Source: Paeniglutamicibacter psychrophenolicus
GTDB lineage: Bacteria > Actinomycetota > Actinomycetes > Actinomycetales > Micrococcaceae
Assembly (NCBI RefSeq): GCF_017876575.1
Contig: NZ_JAGIOE010000001.1
Coordinates: 4,072,443 to 4,136,442, forward strand
DNA length: 64,000 nt
Reading direction: 5' to 3'
The notes below the pieces were generated by a model. That model worked only from the letters and a program-made list of their open reading frames with translations, was not told the origin of the DNA and made no database searches. Of the stretch, positions 25,117-33,517 are shown piece by piece. A program made the translations under genes and the position numbers. Each line of letters starts with the position of its first letter. Positions within the stretch are counted from its first letter, which is position 1.

Positions 25117-25285
25117 CAAAAAATCTTCAATGGTGCATCTTAATTTGGGCCATGCAGCGGCTTTACCCGAGCCAGCGGCCCATGGATCTTGCACATCCCA
25201 GAGGGCCCCTGCTTCCCCTGGTCCCGGACCCGATCGAGGGCCCGACTGGTTATCCGCAAAATGCCCGACCGCCTTAAACAGTGAA

Positions 25286-25327
25286 GCCCCGGCACCAAGA
25301 ATCTGAAGAGATTCCGGGTGCCGGGGC
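25286..25327 (-). terminator. Terminator hairpin of tpx
   Basis: Perfect 11-bp arms (25286-25296, 25317-25327; GCCCCGGCACC) enclose a 20-nt loop that itself contains a short GAATCT/AGATTC stem. It is about 50 bp after the tpx stop; the following minus-strand sequence is CTTCACTGTTTAA. Confidence 0.6.
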
Positions 25328-25380
25328 CCACCCCCAGGCTGCGGCCCGGCTGCGAGGCAGCCAAGCCGAAGTAAGGATGC

Positions 25381-25878
25381 TTAGGACAGCGCGGCGATTG
25401 CTGCGTCGTAGTTCGGCTCGGTGGTGATTTCCGGAACCACCTCGTGGTGCAGGACCACGCCGTTCTCGTCGAGGACCACAACGGCGCGGGCCAGCAGGCC
25501 GCGCAGCGGTCCGTCGGCCTGGGTCAGGCCGAATTCTGCACCGAAGTCGGAGCGGAAGCTCGACGCCGGAACAACGTTTTCGATGCCTTCGGCACCGCAG
25601 AAGCGGCCCAGGGCGAACGGCAGGTCGGCCGAAGCACACACCACGGCGGTGTTCTCCAGGCCGGCGGCCAGTTCGTTGAACTTGCGGACCGAGGAGGCGC
25701 AGACGCCGGTGTCGATCGACGGGAAGACGTTGAGCACGACGCGTTTGCCGCGAAGCTCGCCGCTGTTTACCTCGCCGAGGTCGGCGCCGGTGAAAGCGAA
25801 GTCGGGAGCGGTTGCGCCTACGGCGGGCAGTTCGCCAACGGTTTGGACAGGGGTACCTTTGAGTGCAGTAATAGCCAT
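25381..25878 (-). CDS. tpx: Thiol peroxidase
   Basis: The 165-residue product is a full-length atypical 2-Cys peroxiredoxin of the Tpx type. FPSIDTGVCASSVRKFNE carries the peroxidatic Cys60 with the neighbouring Thr, and RFCGAEGIENVVPASSFR carries the resolving Cys94 at the expected distance. It reduces hydroperoxides in the cytoplasm with electrons from thioredoxin. The gene is alone, with its own terminator, and its promoter must lie in the 398-bp gap upstream. Confidence 0.95.
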   Translation of the reverse strand: MAITALKGTPVQTVGELPAVGATAPDFAFTGADLGEVNSGELRGKRVVLNVFPSIDTGVCASSVRKFNELAAGLENTAVVCASADLPFALGRFCGAEGIENVVPASSFRSDFGAEFGLTQADGPLRGLLARAVVVLDENGVVLHHEVVPEITTEPNYDAAIAALS

Positions 25879-26276
25879 GCTCCTTGTTTATCACGAGCGC
25901 GACCGGCATCACTAAAAAATTCGCTGGCGGCGTCCGACATCACGTCAGGAGCGTAATATCCGCTTCGGCGGGGAAGCTCCAGTCGCAGGTTGCAGAACGG
26001 CGATCAGGCGTTCAAGGATGATTCCCGCTTCCCGGCGCACCCAATCTCTGGCCGATTCGGCCCATGTCCCCACGGGATGATCTTCACACCCCAAGAACGA
26101 TCCCTCGAGACCTTCATTCGCGAGTCATGCACAACTCATGCGTTTCCGGCAGGCCTGCTTCCCGAACTGCCGACCCCGAGTCCTTGCCCACCGCCAAGGC
26201 ATCGGCTCGGAACACCGCCAACATACTCCGGCCGCCGGGCGAGCTTGCACGTCACTGATCCCGGGCGGTTTCGGGA
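25879..26276. other. 398-bp gap upstream of tpx
   Basis: This holds the tpx promoter and the 3' flank of the TetR gene. The open frames in it have shadow-like composition and no ribosome site, and I see no repeat or hairpin worth naming. Confidence 0.55.
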
Positions 26277-26969
26277 CTATCGAAGGCCCGCCCCAGCCAG
26301 GTAGTCAACGATGATGCCAGCGAACATGTCATCCGGCGCCTCGGGTTCGTGCCCTCCAGCGAGCGCGCCGGCGAGCCTCGGGTAATTGCCTGACCGAACC
26401 GCCTCTGAGAGATACTCCAGTCGATCGTTCGCTGCACCGTTGTCCGACCCGGAAGTTCCGGGCTGGGACAGCTCATTTTGCACGAAAGCGGAGGTTAGCG
26501 CCGTCAACATGGCCACGGTCTGAAGTTTGGAGGTGCCTGGCATGTCAGTCGACTCCATGGCGGACAGGGCGCGTTCCAGGTAGCGGAGGGCACCGGGTCC
26601 CATTGACGGCCTGGTCGGCAGCAGCGCGGCCAGCCACGGGTGCCGGTGCATGATGCTCCGGCCTTGCCGGGCCAGGGCAAGCAGTTGGTCCCTCGGTGTT
26701 TCGCCGGAAGGACCAAGGTCGTATTCACCGCTCACGGTGTCGACCATGAGTTCGATGAGCTCGTCGTGGGATCGCAGGTACCTGTAGAGGGACGCAGGGC
26801 CGGTCCCCATGTCCCGGGCCACTCGCCGTATAGACACCGCCGCCAATCCGTCCCGGTCGGCGATGTCGATCGCCGCGGCGGCAATCTGCCCACGGGAGTG
26901 TTGCGGTTTCGGCCCGACGCCGGAACGCTCCGGCCTTCGCCAAATATCAATGGGGTCGCGAGCAGTCAT
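26277..26969 (-). CDS. TetR-family transcriptional regulator
   Basis: The 230-residue product has a basic, Pro-rich leader (about 25 residues), then the TetR helix-turn-helix: AAAAIDIADRDGLAAVSIRRVARDMGTG in two parts, ending ASLYRYLRSHDELIELMVD. The C-terminal ligand domain (LAALLPTRPSMGPGALRYLE) resembles TetR proteins that control export or tailoring genes. The ATG at 26969 follows a GGCGGACC region. It is divergent from a glycosyltransferase gene, with a perfect 27-bp palindrome between the two, so it very likely represses both. Confidence 0.85.
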   Translation of the reverse strand: MTARDPIDIWRRPERSGVGPKPQHSRGQIAAAAIDIADRDGLAAVSIRRVARDMGTGPASLYRYLRSHDELIELMVDTVSGEYDLGPSGETPRDQLLALARQGRSIMHRHPWLAALLPTRPSMGPGALRYLERALSAMESTDMPGTSKLQTVAMLTALTSAFVQNELSQPGTSGSDNGAANDRLEYLSEAVRSGNYPRLAGALAGGHEPEAPDDMFAGIIVDYLAGAGLR

Positions 26970-27029
26970 TCTTGGTCCGCCTTTCCTTCGGTCACCGGCG
27001 TTGGGTCCTGCAACCATTTCACTATATCC

Positions 27030-27056
27030 TTGATTGCGAACACCGTTCGCAATCAA
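27030..27056. promoter_or_regulatory. Palindromic TetR operator between divergent genes
   Basis: Perfect 12-bp arms TTGATTGCGAAC (27030-27041) and GTTCGCAATCAA (27045-27056) flank ACC. The right arm ends 18 bp before the glycosyltransferase ATG, and TATAGT, a fair -10 for the TetR gene, lies at 27021-27026 on the minus strand. Size and symmetry fit a TetR dimer site. Confidence 0.8.
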
Positions 27057-27074
27057 TAGGAATGAGGATCCCCC

Positions 27075-28295
27075 ATGCGCGTACTCATGGTTACCCCCGG
27101 CACCCGGGGCGATGTCGCCCCGATGGCAGGACTAGGCAGCAGGCTCCAGTCCGCCGGGTTCGACGTCGCAATCGCGGCCAACGCCGCCCATGCCCCGTTG
27201 ATCACCGCGGTCGGGTGCGAGCATCGCGAACTGCCCGGAGACATGGGCAGCCTGGTCAATCCTGCGGCCCCCGGAAAAAGGGCGTCGGCAACGGACCTGT
27301 TCCGGTACATGCGCGAACTCGGTGAATACATGGAGCTGGCCGCGACAGGTACGGCGGCCGCGGCAGAGCGCGGTGCCGACGTGATACTGGCCAATTCGGT
27401 CGCGCCCTATGCCTACGACGTAGCCGAGGCCCTGGGCATCCCCGCCATTGGCGCACACCTGCAGCCGATCGAACCCAGCTCCGCCTACCCGCCCGTGGCA
27501 CTGGGGACCGCCCGCAGCCTGGGCCCGGTCGGAAACAAGCTGCTTGGCTCCCTGGTGTCCGCCGGCAGGGCGCCCTACGACCTCCCGAGCGCACGCATCC
27601 GCCAGGCCCTCGGGCTGGCGAAAAAATCACGGGCCGGCAGCGAACGGCTCCGCCGAAAAACCAACCGTCCCGTACTCCACGGATTCAGTCCCACCGTGTT
27701 TCCAGCACCGTTGGACTGGCGATCAGGACTAGTGGTGACCGGCTACTGGTGGCCGGAAACCGATCCGGCTTGGCGCCCGTCCACCGAGCTGCTCGAATTC
27801 CTCGCCGACGGACCGCCCCCGGTCTTCATCGGTTTTGGCAGCAGCGAGGCCATGGACGCCGAATTCATGCTCGACACGATTCGCCGCGCCGGCGTCCGAG
27901 CGGTGTTGCAGGGTGCGGAAGGCATCACCGGTCCCGATGTTCTTGGCATTGGAGCCGTTCCCCACGAATGGCTGTTCCCGCAGATGGCGGCGGTGGTCCA
28001 CCACGCCGGAGCGGGGACCACTGCGGCCGGGTTGCGCGCCGGGGTCCCAACCGTCAGCGTCCCGATCTACACCGACCAGCCATTCTGGGCCGCCCGGATC
28101 ACGTCCCTCGGTGCGGGCCCCCAACCGGTCCCCTACAAACACCTCACCACCGAACGGCTGGCCACCGCCATCAAGCAGGCCACCACAACGCCGGCCTATG
28201 CCGCCAAGGCACGCCAAGTCGCCGCGGCGCTCGCCACGGAAGACGGAACTGCTCCGGTGGTTTCCGCGCTTCACGATGCCGCTCGGCGGATGTAG
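27075..28295 (+). CDS. GT1-type (MGT-like) glycosyltransferase
   Basis: The 406-residue product has the two-domain GT-B layout of the UGT/macrolide glycosyltransferase family. The N-terminus MRVLMVTPGTRGDVAPMAGL fits acceptor-domain enzymes of this group. The C-terminal donor domain shows PPPVFIGFGSSEAMDAE and the signature VPHEWLFPQMAAVVHHAGAG followed by TTAAGLRAGVP and YTDQPFWAARI. It transfers a nucleotide-sugar-derived residue to a lipophilic acceptor such as a sterol-like compound, macrolide or flavonoid. The divergent TetR gene suggests induction by that acceptor, so a detoxification role is plausible. Confidence 0.88.
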   Translation: MRVLMVTPGTRGDVAPMAGLGSRLQSAGFDVAIAANAAHAPLITAVGCEHRELPGDMGSLVNPAAPGKRASATDLFRYMRELGEYMELAATGTAAAAERGADVILANSVAPYAYDVAEALGIPAIGAHLQPIEPSSAYPPVALGTARSLGPVGNKLLGSLVSAGRAPYDLPSARIRQALGLAKKSRAGSERLRRKTNRPVLHGFSPTVFPAPLDWRSGLVVTGYWWPETDPAWRPSTELLEFLADGPPPVFIGFGSSEAMDAEFMLDTIRRAGVRAVLQGAEGITGPDVLGIGAVPHEWLFPQMAAVVHHAGAGTTAAGLRAGVPTVSVPIYTDQPFWAARITSLGAGPQPVPYKHLTTERLATAIKQATTTPAYAAKARQVAAALATEDGTAPVVSALHDAARRM

Positions 28296-28421
28296 TCCAT
28301 GCGGAAAGCGACCGCGCCGCTGGATTCCGTCGGCACCTGTTCCAACCACGACCAAGGATACTGTTGGTGATCCTCCGCCCTGTCGGCGACCAAATACGGG
28401 GGTTCCCCCGACAATGCGCAC

Positions 28422-29627
28422 CTATCCCGGGAGTTTGCCCGCGACCAGCTTCCCTGCCCGGAACACCGGGCCCGAAAGGTTCATCCCCGGCCGGTAGGCC
28501 AGGTGCGCCACCGAGGGTGCGTTGAGCAACTGGATGTCCGCGCGCTTGCCCACTACCAGGGTGCCGATCTTATCCTGCACGCCCAGGGCGAGCGCCCCGC
28601 CGTAGGTCGCGGCGATGACCGCTTCCTCGATGCTTAGCTTCATCTGCAGCACGGCCGTGGCCACGCAGAAAGACATAGAGGAGGTGTAGGAGGTGCCCGG
28701 GTTGCAGTTCGAGGCCAGCGCGATCTGCACGCCCGCATCGATCAGTTCCCGCCCCGGGGCCAACGGCTGCCGGGTGGAAAGGTCACAGGCCGGCAGGCAG
28801 GTCGCCACCGTCCCGGCGACACCGCTGCGGGTGGCCGGATCCCAGCCCTGCCAGGAGCCGGCCAGCGCCGCCACGTCCTGCTCGTCCAGATAATTCACGT
28901 GGTCCACGCTGGAAGCGCCAAACTCCACGGCCAGCCGGGTTCCGGGACCGGGGCCCAGCTGGTTCCCGTGCACGCGCAGACCCAGCCCGGCGTCCCGCGC
29001 CGCGGTGAGCACCTGGCGGGACTGGGCCTCGTTGAAGGCCCCGCGTTCGCAGAAGACGTCGGCAAACTGGACGTAGGGGCGGACCCGCTCGAGCATTTCG
29101 CCGCAGACCAGGTCCGTGTATTCCTGCGCGTCCATCCCCGCGGGCACCAGGTGGGCGCCCAGGAACGTTACCTGGTCCACCACGGTGGAGGCGATGCGGG
29201 CGTGCCGCGTTTCCTCCTCCACGGACAGCCCGTAGCCGGTCTTGGTCTCGAGGTAGGTGGTTCCCCCGGCCAGGGCCTCGGCGGCCCGGCCCATGACCAG
29301 CCGGGTGAGGTCGTAGTCGCTGGCCGCCCGCGTGGCCGCGGTGGTCACGGCGATGCCGCCGGCGGCGTAGTCCTGCCCGGCCATGCGGGCGACGAATTCG
29401 CGGCTGCGGTCCCCGGCGAAGACCAGGTGGCTGTGCGAGTCGACCCAGCCCGGCAGCGCCGCCCGGTATCCGGCGTCGATGACGGTGTCGGCCTCCGGGG
29501 CGTCGACTGCCTTCCCGATCCAGGCGATCTTCTCCCCGTCGATGAGGATCGCCGCGTCGGTGACAAGCGTGGCGGCGGCATCGGAGGTGAAGGCCTCGGA
29601 CAGGTTGGTGATCAAGGTGGTGGTCAT
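28422..29627 (-). CDS. hutI: Imidazolonepropionase
   Basis: The 401-residue product is a full-length amidohydrolase-superfamily HutI, which opens 4-imidazolone-5-propanoate to N-formimidoylglutamate. DSHSHLVFAGDRSREF carries the metal-binding HxH (His65, His67), then ETKTGYGL and FLGAHLVPAG follow. The downstream VHGNQLGPGPG, SSVDHVNYL and LASNCNPGT supply further metal and substrate residues. The ATG at 29627 overlaps the hutF stop (ATGA). It is the last gene of the minus-strand hut operon. Confidence 0.95.
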   Translation of the reverse strand: MTTTLITNLSEAFTSDAAATLVTDAAILIDGEKIAWIGKAVDAPEADTVIDAGYRAALPGWVDSHSHLVFAGDRSREFVARMAGQDYAAGGIAVTTAATRAASDYDLTRLVMGRAAEALAGGTTYLETKTGYGLSVEEETRHARIASTVVDQVTFLGAHLVPAGMDAQEYTDLVCGEMLERVRPYVQFADVFCERGAFNEAQSRQVLTAARDAGLGLRVHGNQLGPGPGTRLAVEFGASSVDHVNYLDEQDVAALAGSWQGWDPATRSGVAGTVATCLPACDLSTRQPLAPGRELIDAGVQIALASNCNPGTSYTSSMSFCVATAVLQMKLSIEEAVIAATYGGALALGVQDKIGTLVVGKRADIQLLNAPSVAHLAYRPGMNLSGPVFRAGKLVAGKLPG

Positions 29628-30853
29628 GAAAACTCCGGGTATCTCTCGAAGAAGGCTTGATAGAGGTCGGCCGGGTCGCCCAGCCTGGTGTGGATGCCGT
29701 TGCGGGCCACCAGTTGGCCGTTGATGTGGACCTCGACCACATCCGCGGCGGTGGCGGTGAGCGGGAGTTGGACGGCGCGCGATCCGGAGGTCCGCAGGCT
29801 GTCGGTGCGCACTTCCAGGTGGTCGTCGTTCTCCGCCAGGCCCAGCGAGCGCAGGCCCCCGGCCCGGGCCGCTGCGGAGATCTCCGCCGGCGAGAAGCGC
29901 CCGCGCTGACCGCTGCGCAGCCGCTCGCCGTGTTCCAGGGCGCGCTGCTCCAGGTAGGGGTCCAGCACCGCGTGCTGGTCGCTGCCCAGGGCGATGACCG
30001 CCCCGGCGTCGGCCAGTTCACGGGCCGGGCCGATGCCGTCGCCCAAATCCGCCTCGGTGCTCGGGCACATCACGATGCCCGCGCGCGCCGCACCGAGCGC
30101 GGCGATGTCCGCCTCGGACAGGTGCGTGGCATGCACCGCGGAAAGCCGTTGCGCCAGCAGGCCGGAGCGTTCCAGCAGCCCGGTGGGGCTCAGCCCATAG
30201 GCCGCCTGGCAGGATTCGTTCTCCGCCGGCTGCTCGCTCAGGTGCACATGCAGCGGCAGTGCCGGATCCAGTCCGGCGGCGATCTGTTCCAGGGCCGTGG
30301 GCGGGACGGCACGCACCGAGTGGATGGCCGCACCCAGGGACACCAGCCCCTCCCCCGCGTCGACGTCGGCCAGCGCCGCGGCCAGCGATCCGTGGCGTTC
30401 CAGCCAGCCGGCGACATCGCCGTCGGAGAAACGCCGTTGGGTTTCGTTGAGTTCCAGCACGGTGCCTGAGGCATCCAACCCGCCCTGCAGGTAGCAGGTG
30501 TCCAGCAGCACCAGGCGGATCCCCGCGGCCTTCGCCGCACGGGCCAGCGCAAGCTCCATCCCGTGCTCATGTTCCCCCGCATAGCGGGCGCCGTCCACGT
30601 CGTGGTGCAGGTAATGGAATTCGCCCACGGCGCTCCACCCGGAAACCACCATCTCGGCGAACACGGCGGTGGCCAGCTGCTGGTATCCGGCAGGGTCCAG
30701 TCCGGCCGCGGCCTCGTACATCTGCTCGCGCCAGGTCCAGAAGTTCCCGGCCCCGCCGTCCGCTCCCTGGTGGGTGCGCCCGCGCAGGATCCGGTGGAAG
30801 GCGTGCGAGTGAGCGTTGACCGGGGCCGGAACCCGGGTGGTGGACCGGCTCAC
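29624..30853 (-). CDS. hutF: Formimidoylglutamate deiminase
   Basis: The 409-residue product matches actinobacterial HutF (VNAHSHAFHRILRGRTH; NFWTWREQMYEAA; SGWSAVGEFHYLHH; LHVHLSEQPAEN; ALGSDQHAVLDPYLEQR). It converts N-formimidoylglutamate to N-formylglutamate plus ammonia. The GTG start at 30853 overlaps the upstream M20 gene stop (GTGA) and leaves only 13 residues before the metal-binding His15 and His17. Family members I know have roughly 50 residues before this point, forming a small beta domain. The upstream frame is open but does not resemble that domain, so the protein is either naturally short or N-terminally decayed. Confidence 0.88.
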   Translation of the reverse strand: MSRSTTRVPAPVNAHSHAFHRILRGRTHQGADGGAGNFWTWREQMYEAAAGLDPAGYQQLATAVFAEMVVSGWSAVGEFHYLHHDVDGARYAGEHEHGMELALARAAKAAGIRLVLLDTCYLQGGLDASGTVLELNETQRRFSDGDVAGWLERHGSLAAALADVDAGEGLVSLGAAIHSVRAVPPTALEQIAAGLDPALPLHVHLSEQPAENESCQAAYGLSPTGLLERSGLLAQRLSAVHATHLSEADIAALGAARAGIVMCPSTEADLGDGIGPARELADAGAVIALGSDQHAVLDPYLEQRALEHGERLRSGQRGRFSPAEISAAARAGGLRSLGLAENDDHLEVRTDSLRTSGSRAVQLPLTATAADVVEVHINGQLVARNGIHTRLGDPADLYQAFFERYPEFS

Positions 30854-32127
30854 AGCAGGTCCTCCAAGGCGTCGGCCAGCGCCAGCACGCCGGCGGCGGC
30901 GTCGTCGTCCTCGACGTATTCCTCCGGCGAGTGGCTGATGCCGGAGGGGTTGCGCACATAGAGCATGCCCGAGGGCACCAAAGCGGCGAGCACCCCGGCG
31001 TCGTGGCCGGCGCCGGTGGGCAGCAGCGGGGCGTCGGGCACCAGGCGGCGCACCGAGTTGGACAGCGAGCGGGTCAGCCCGGCGTCGAAGTGCACGGTGT
31101 TGGAGAAGGATTCCTCGGTCAGCAGCACGCTGCAGCCCTCGAAGGCGGCGAGCTTCTGCGCCTGCCCGTGGATCTTTTCCACCAGCATCGCGGTGATCGC
31201 ATCGTCCGGGTGGCGCACATCCAGCCACACGTCCACGCGGGAGGCGATGACGTTGGTGCCCCCGGGCACCGGCTCGAGCCGGCCCACGGTGGCCCGGGCG
31301 TTGTCCTGCGCGGCGGCGATCTGGCGCACCGCCACGATGGTCTGCGCCGCGGCGATCATCGGGTCGGAGCGGTCGGCCATGAGCGTGGTGCCGGCGTGGT
31401 TGCCCTGGCCGGAGAAGGACAGGCGCCAACGGCCGTGGCCCAGGATGGAGTCGCCCACCGCGATGGCCGGGCCGCGCCCGGCGGCATCGGTGTGCTCCTC
31501 GGAGTTCAGGCCCTTGCCCTGCTCCACGTGCAGTTCGATGAAGTCCCCGATCCGGGCCAATGCCGCGTCGTCGCGGCCCATGCGCGCCGGGTCCAGTCCG
31601 TGGGCGGCCGCGACGTCGGCGAAGGTGTTGCCGGCTTCATCGCGCAGGTTCAGCGCGCGCACCGGGTCGATGGCGCCGGTGAGCAGGCGCGAGCCCAGGC
31701 AGGCCACGCCGAAGCGCGAGCCCTCCTCCTCGGGGAACACCGTCAGGGCCAGGGCGCGGTTGCGCACCAGCGAGCCGGCGGTCTCCCGTGCGGCCAGCTC
31801 GTCGTAGGCGGCCAGCGCACTGGCCACGCCCAGCGGGCCGTCGAACGCGCCGCCGCCGGGCACCGAGTCCAGGTGGGACCCGGTGACCAGGGCGCCGCGG
31901 CGCGAGGCCTCGTCCCTGGCCGACCCGGGCATATCCCACCAGGCCCAGATGATGCCGTTGGCATCGGTGGAGACCTCCAGGGACCGGGCTGTGGCCTCGG
32001 CGATGAACCATTCGCGCAGCGTGTTTTCGGCGGCCGAATACACGGGACGCGAATAGCCGCCGCGCTTGGCGTCGCGGCCGATGTCTTCGATGGCCCCCAG
32101 CAGGGAGTTGACGGTTTGGGTGTGCAC
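30850..32127 (-). CDS. M20-family amidohydrolase (allantoate amidohydrolase / N-carbamoylase type)
   Basis: The 425-residue product has the hydantoinase/carbamoylase signatures of peptidase family M20: GSHLDSVPGGGAFDGPLGV with metal ligands His85 and Asp96 and catalytic Asp87, then FPEEEGSRFG with the Glu pair, IELHVEQGKGL, GQGNHAGTTLM, and ISHSPEEYVEDDD at the end. Relatives hydrolyse allantoate, N-carbamoyl or N-formyl amino acids. It sits between the transporter and hutF, where hutG would be expected, and overlaps hutF by 4 bp. It is therefore the best candidate for N-formylglutamate hydrolysis. The start is GTG at 32127 with AGGAAA upstream. Confidence 0.85.
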   Translation of the reverse strand: MHTQTVNSLLGAIEDIGRDAKRGGYSRPVYSAAENTLREWFIAEATARSLEVSTDANGIIWAWWDMPGSARDEASRRGALVTGSHLDSVPGGGAFDGPLGVASALAAYDELAARETAGSLVRNRALALTVFPEEEGSRFGVACLGSRLLTGAIDPVRALNLRDEAGNTFADVAAAHGLDPARMGRDDAALARIGDFIELHVEQGKGLNSEEHTDAAGRGPAIAVGDSILGHGRWRLSFSGQGNHAGTTLMADRSDPMIAAAQTIVAVRQIAAAQDNARATVGRLEPVPGGTNVIASRVDVWLDVRHPDDAITAMLVEKIHGQAQKLAAFEGCSVLLTEESFSNTVHFDAGLTRSLSNSVRRLVPDAPLLPTGAGHDAGVLAALVPSGMLYVRNPSGISHSPEEYVEDDDAAAGVLALADALEDLL

Positions 32128-32138
32128 GTTCGTATTTC

Positions 32139-33482
32139 CTATCTGCCGACCATCAGGAAGGCAATCGGGCTGGCGAGGAGGATGGTCAGGGCCACGCGTT
32201 GGGCCCAGATGACGACCAGGTGCCAGACCTTCAACGGTATCCGGGTCGCCAGGATGCAGGGCACCACGGCGGAGAAGAAGATGATGGCCGAGACGCAGAC
32301 CACGCCGATGACCAGGCGCAGGTACTCGGATTCGTGCCCGGCGACCACGGTGGCCGGCAGGAACATCTCGGCGATGCCCACTGCGGAGGCCTTGGCGGCC
32401 AGCAGCGGATCGGGCAGGCCCACGACCCAGGTGAACGGGAGGAAGATGTAGCCGAGCCAGTCGAAGATCGGGGTGAAGCGGGCCAGCAGCAGCCCGATCA
32501 GCCCCACCGAGAGGATCGAGGGCAGGATGGCCATGGCCATCAGCAGCCCGTCGCGGAAGTTGACCCAGATATTGCGTCCCAGGGAGGGTGCGGAATCGAG
32601 CATTTCCATGGCCTCGTTCCACGCGGTGGCCAGGCGGCGGGTGGTGACCGTCTCCTCCGGGGAGGCGACGGCTTCCGGGTAGTACTCGTCCTTGATGCGG
32701 CTGAGCGGGGGGATCCGCACGCAAATGGCCGTGACCAGGAAGGTGACGCCGAAGGAGAGGAAGAAGTACGGCAGCCACAGGTGCATGATGTCCAGCGTCT
32801 TGGCCACGATCACCATGAACGTGACCGAGACGGTGGAGAAGCCCGTGGCGATGATCGCCGACTCCCGGGCGGTGTAGCGCCCGGACTGGTACATCCGGTC
32901 GGTGATCAGCAGGCCCAGCGAGTAGCTGCCCACGAAGGAGGCGACGGCGTCGACGGCCGATCGTCCCGGGGTGCGCCAGATCGGCCGCATGACCCGCTGG
33001 ACCAGCACGCCGACGAACTCCATCAACCCGTATCCCACCAGCAGGGCCAGGAAGATGGCCCCGACCGGAACGATCATGCCCACGGGAACCACGAGCTTGT
33101 TGAAGAGGAAGGGCCCCAGGTCCGGTTCGAACAACAGTGCCGGGCCCGCCTTGAACACCAGCATGGTGCCGACCACCAGGCCGATGATGTTCAAGAATGC
33201 GAACACCTTCTTGACACCCGACTCGCGCCAGCGTCCGGAGGCGAAGGGGTAGATGGTGCCGGCGATGATCAGCCCCAGCGCCACAAAGCGCACGGACTCC
33301 CCGAGCCCGGCGATGATCCAGCCGACCAGGTGGTCAAGCGGGATCGTCTCCTTGCCGCCAATGTTGATCGGTATGAAAAACATGAAGACGCCGATGAGGC
33401 TGTAGACGAAGAATCGCCATTTGCCTCGCGGCTGCGCGGAGGTGCGTTGGACATCGAGCTCGGTGTTGTTCGTTCCAGACAT
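32139..33482 (-). CDS. YjiH-family membrane transporter of the hut operon
   Basis: The 447-residue product has about eleven hydrophobic segments and nucleoside-recognition (Gate) features of the YjiH family: FFIPINIGGKETIPLDHLVG near the N-terminus, GPFLFNKLVVPVGMIVPVGA, VDAVASFVGSYSLGLLITDR and GIAEMFLPATVVAG. It lies 36 bp after hutU and 12 bp before the M20 gene, so it is co-transcribed with histidine catabolic genes. Transport of histidine or urocanate is inferred from this context; the family's substrates are not well established to my knowledge. Confidence 0.8.
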   Translation of the reverse strand: MSGTNNTELDVQRTSAQPRGKWRFFVYSLIGVFMFFIPINIGGKETIPLDHLVGWIIAGLGESVRFVALGLIIAGTIYPFASGRWRESGVKKVFAFLNIIGLVVGTMLVFKAGPALLFEPDLGPFLFNKLVVPVGMIVPVGAIFLALLVGYGLMEFVGVLVQRVMRPIWRTPGRSAVDAVASFVGSYSLGLLITDRMYQSGRYTARESAIIATGFSTVSVTFMVIVAKTLDIMHLWLPYFFLSFGVTFLVTAICVRIPPLSRIKDEYYPEAVASPEETVTTRRLATAWNEAMEMLDSAPSLGRNIWVNFRDGLLMAMAILPSILSVGLIGLLLARFTPIFDWLGYIFLPFTWVVGLPDPLLAAKASAVGIAEMFLPATVVAGHESEYLRLVIGVVCVSAIIFFSAVVPCILATRIPLKVWHLVVIWAQRVALTILLASPIAFLMVGR

Positions 33483-33517
33483 GGGAGTTGTCCTATTTCG
33501 AGTGGGTTGTCAGGGGT

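Larger units (their letters stand above)
25016..25380. other. 365-bp divergent-side regulatory gap
   Basis: This stretch separates the SIS gene from tpx. It holds the operator at 25091-25116 and the tpx terminator at 25286-25327. The part 25120-25280 shows no coding frame with a ribosome site. Confidence 0.6.
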
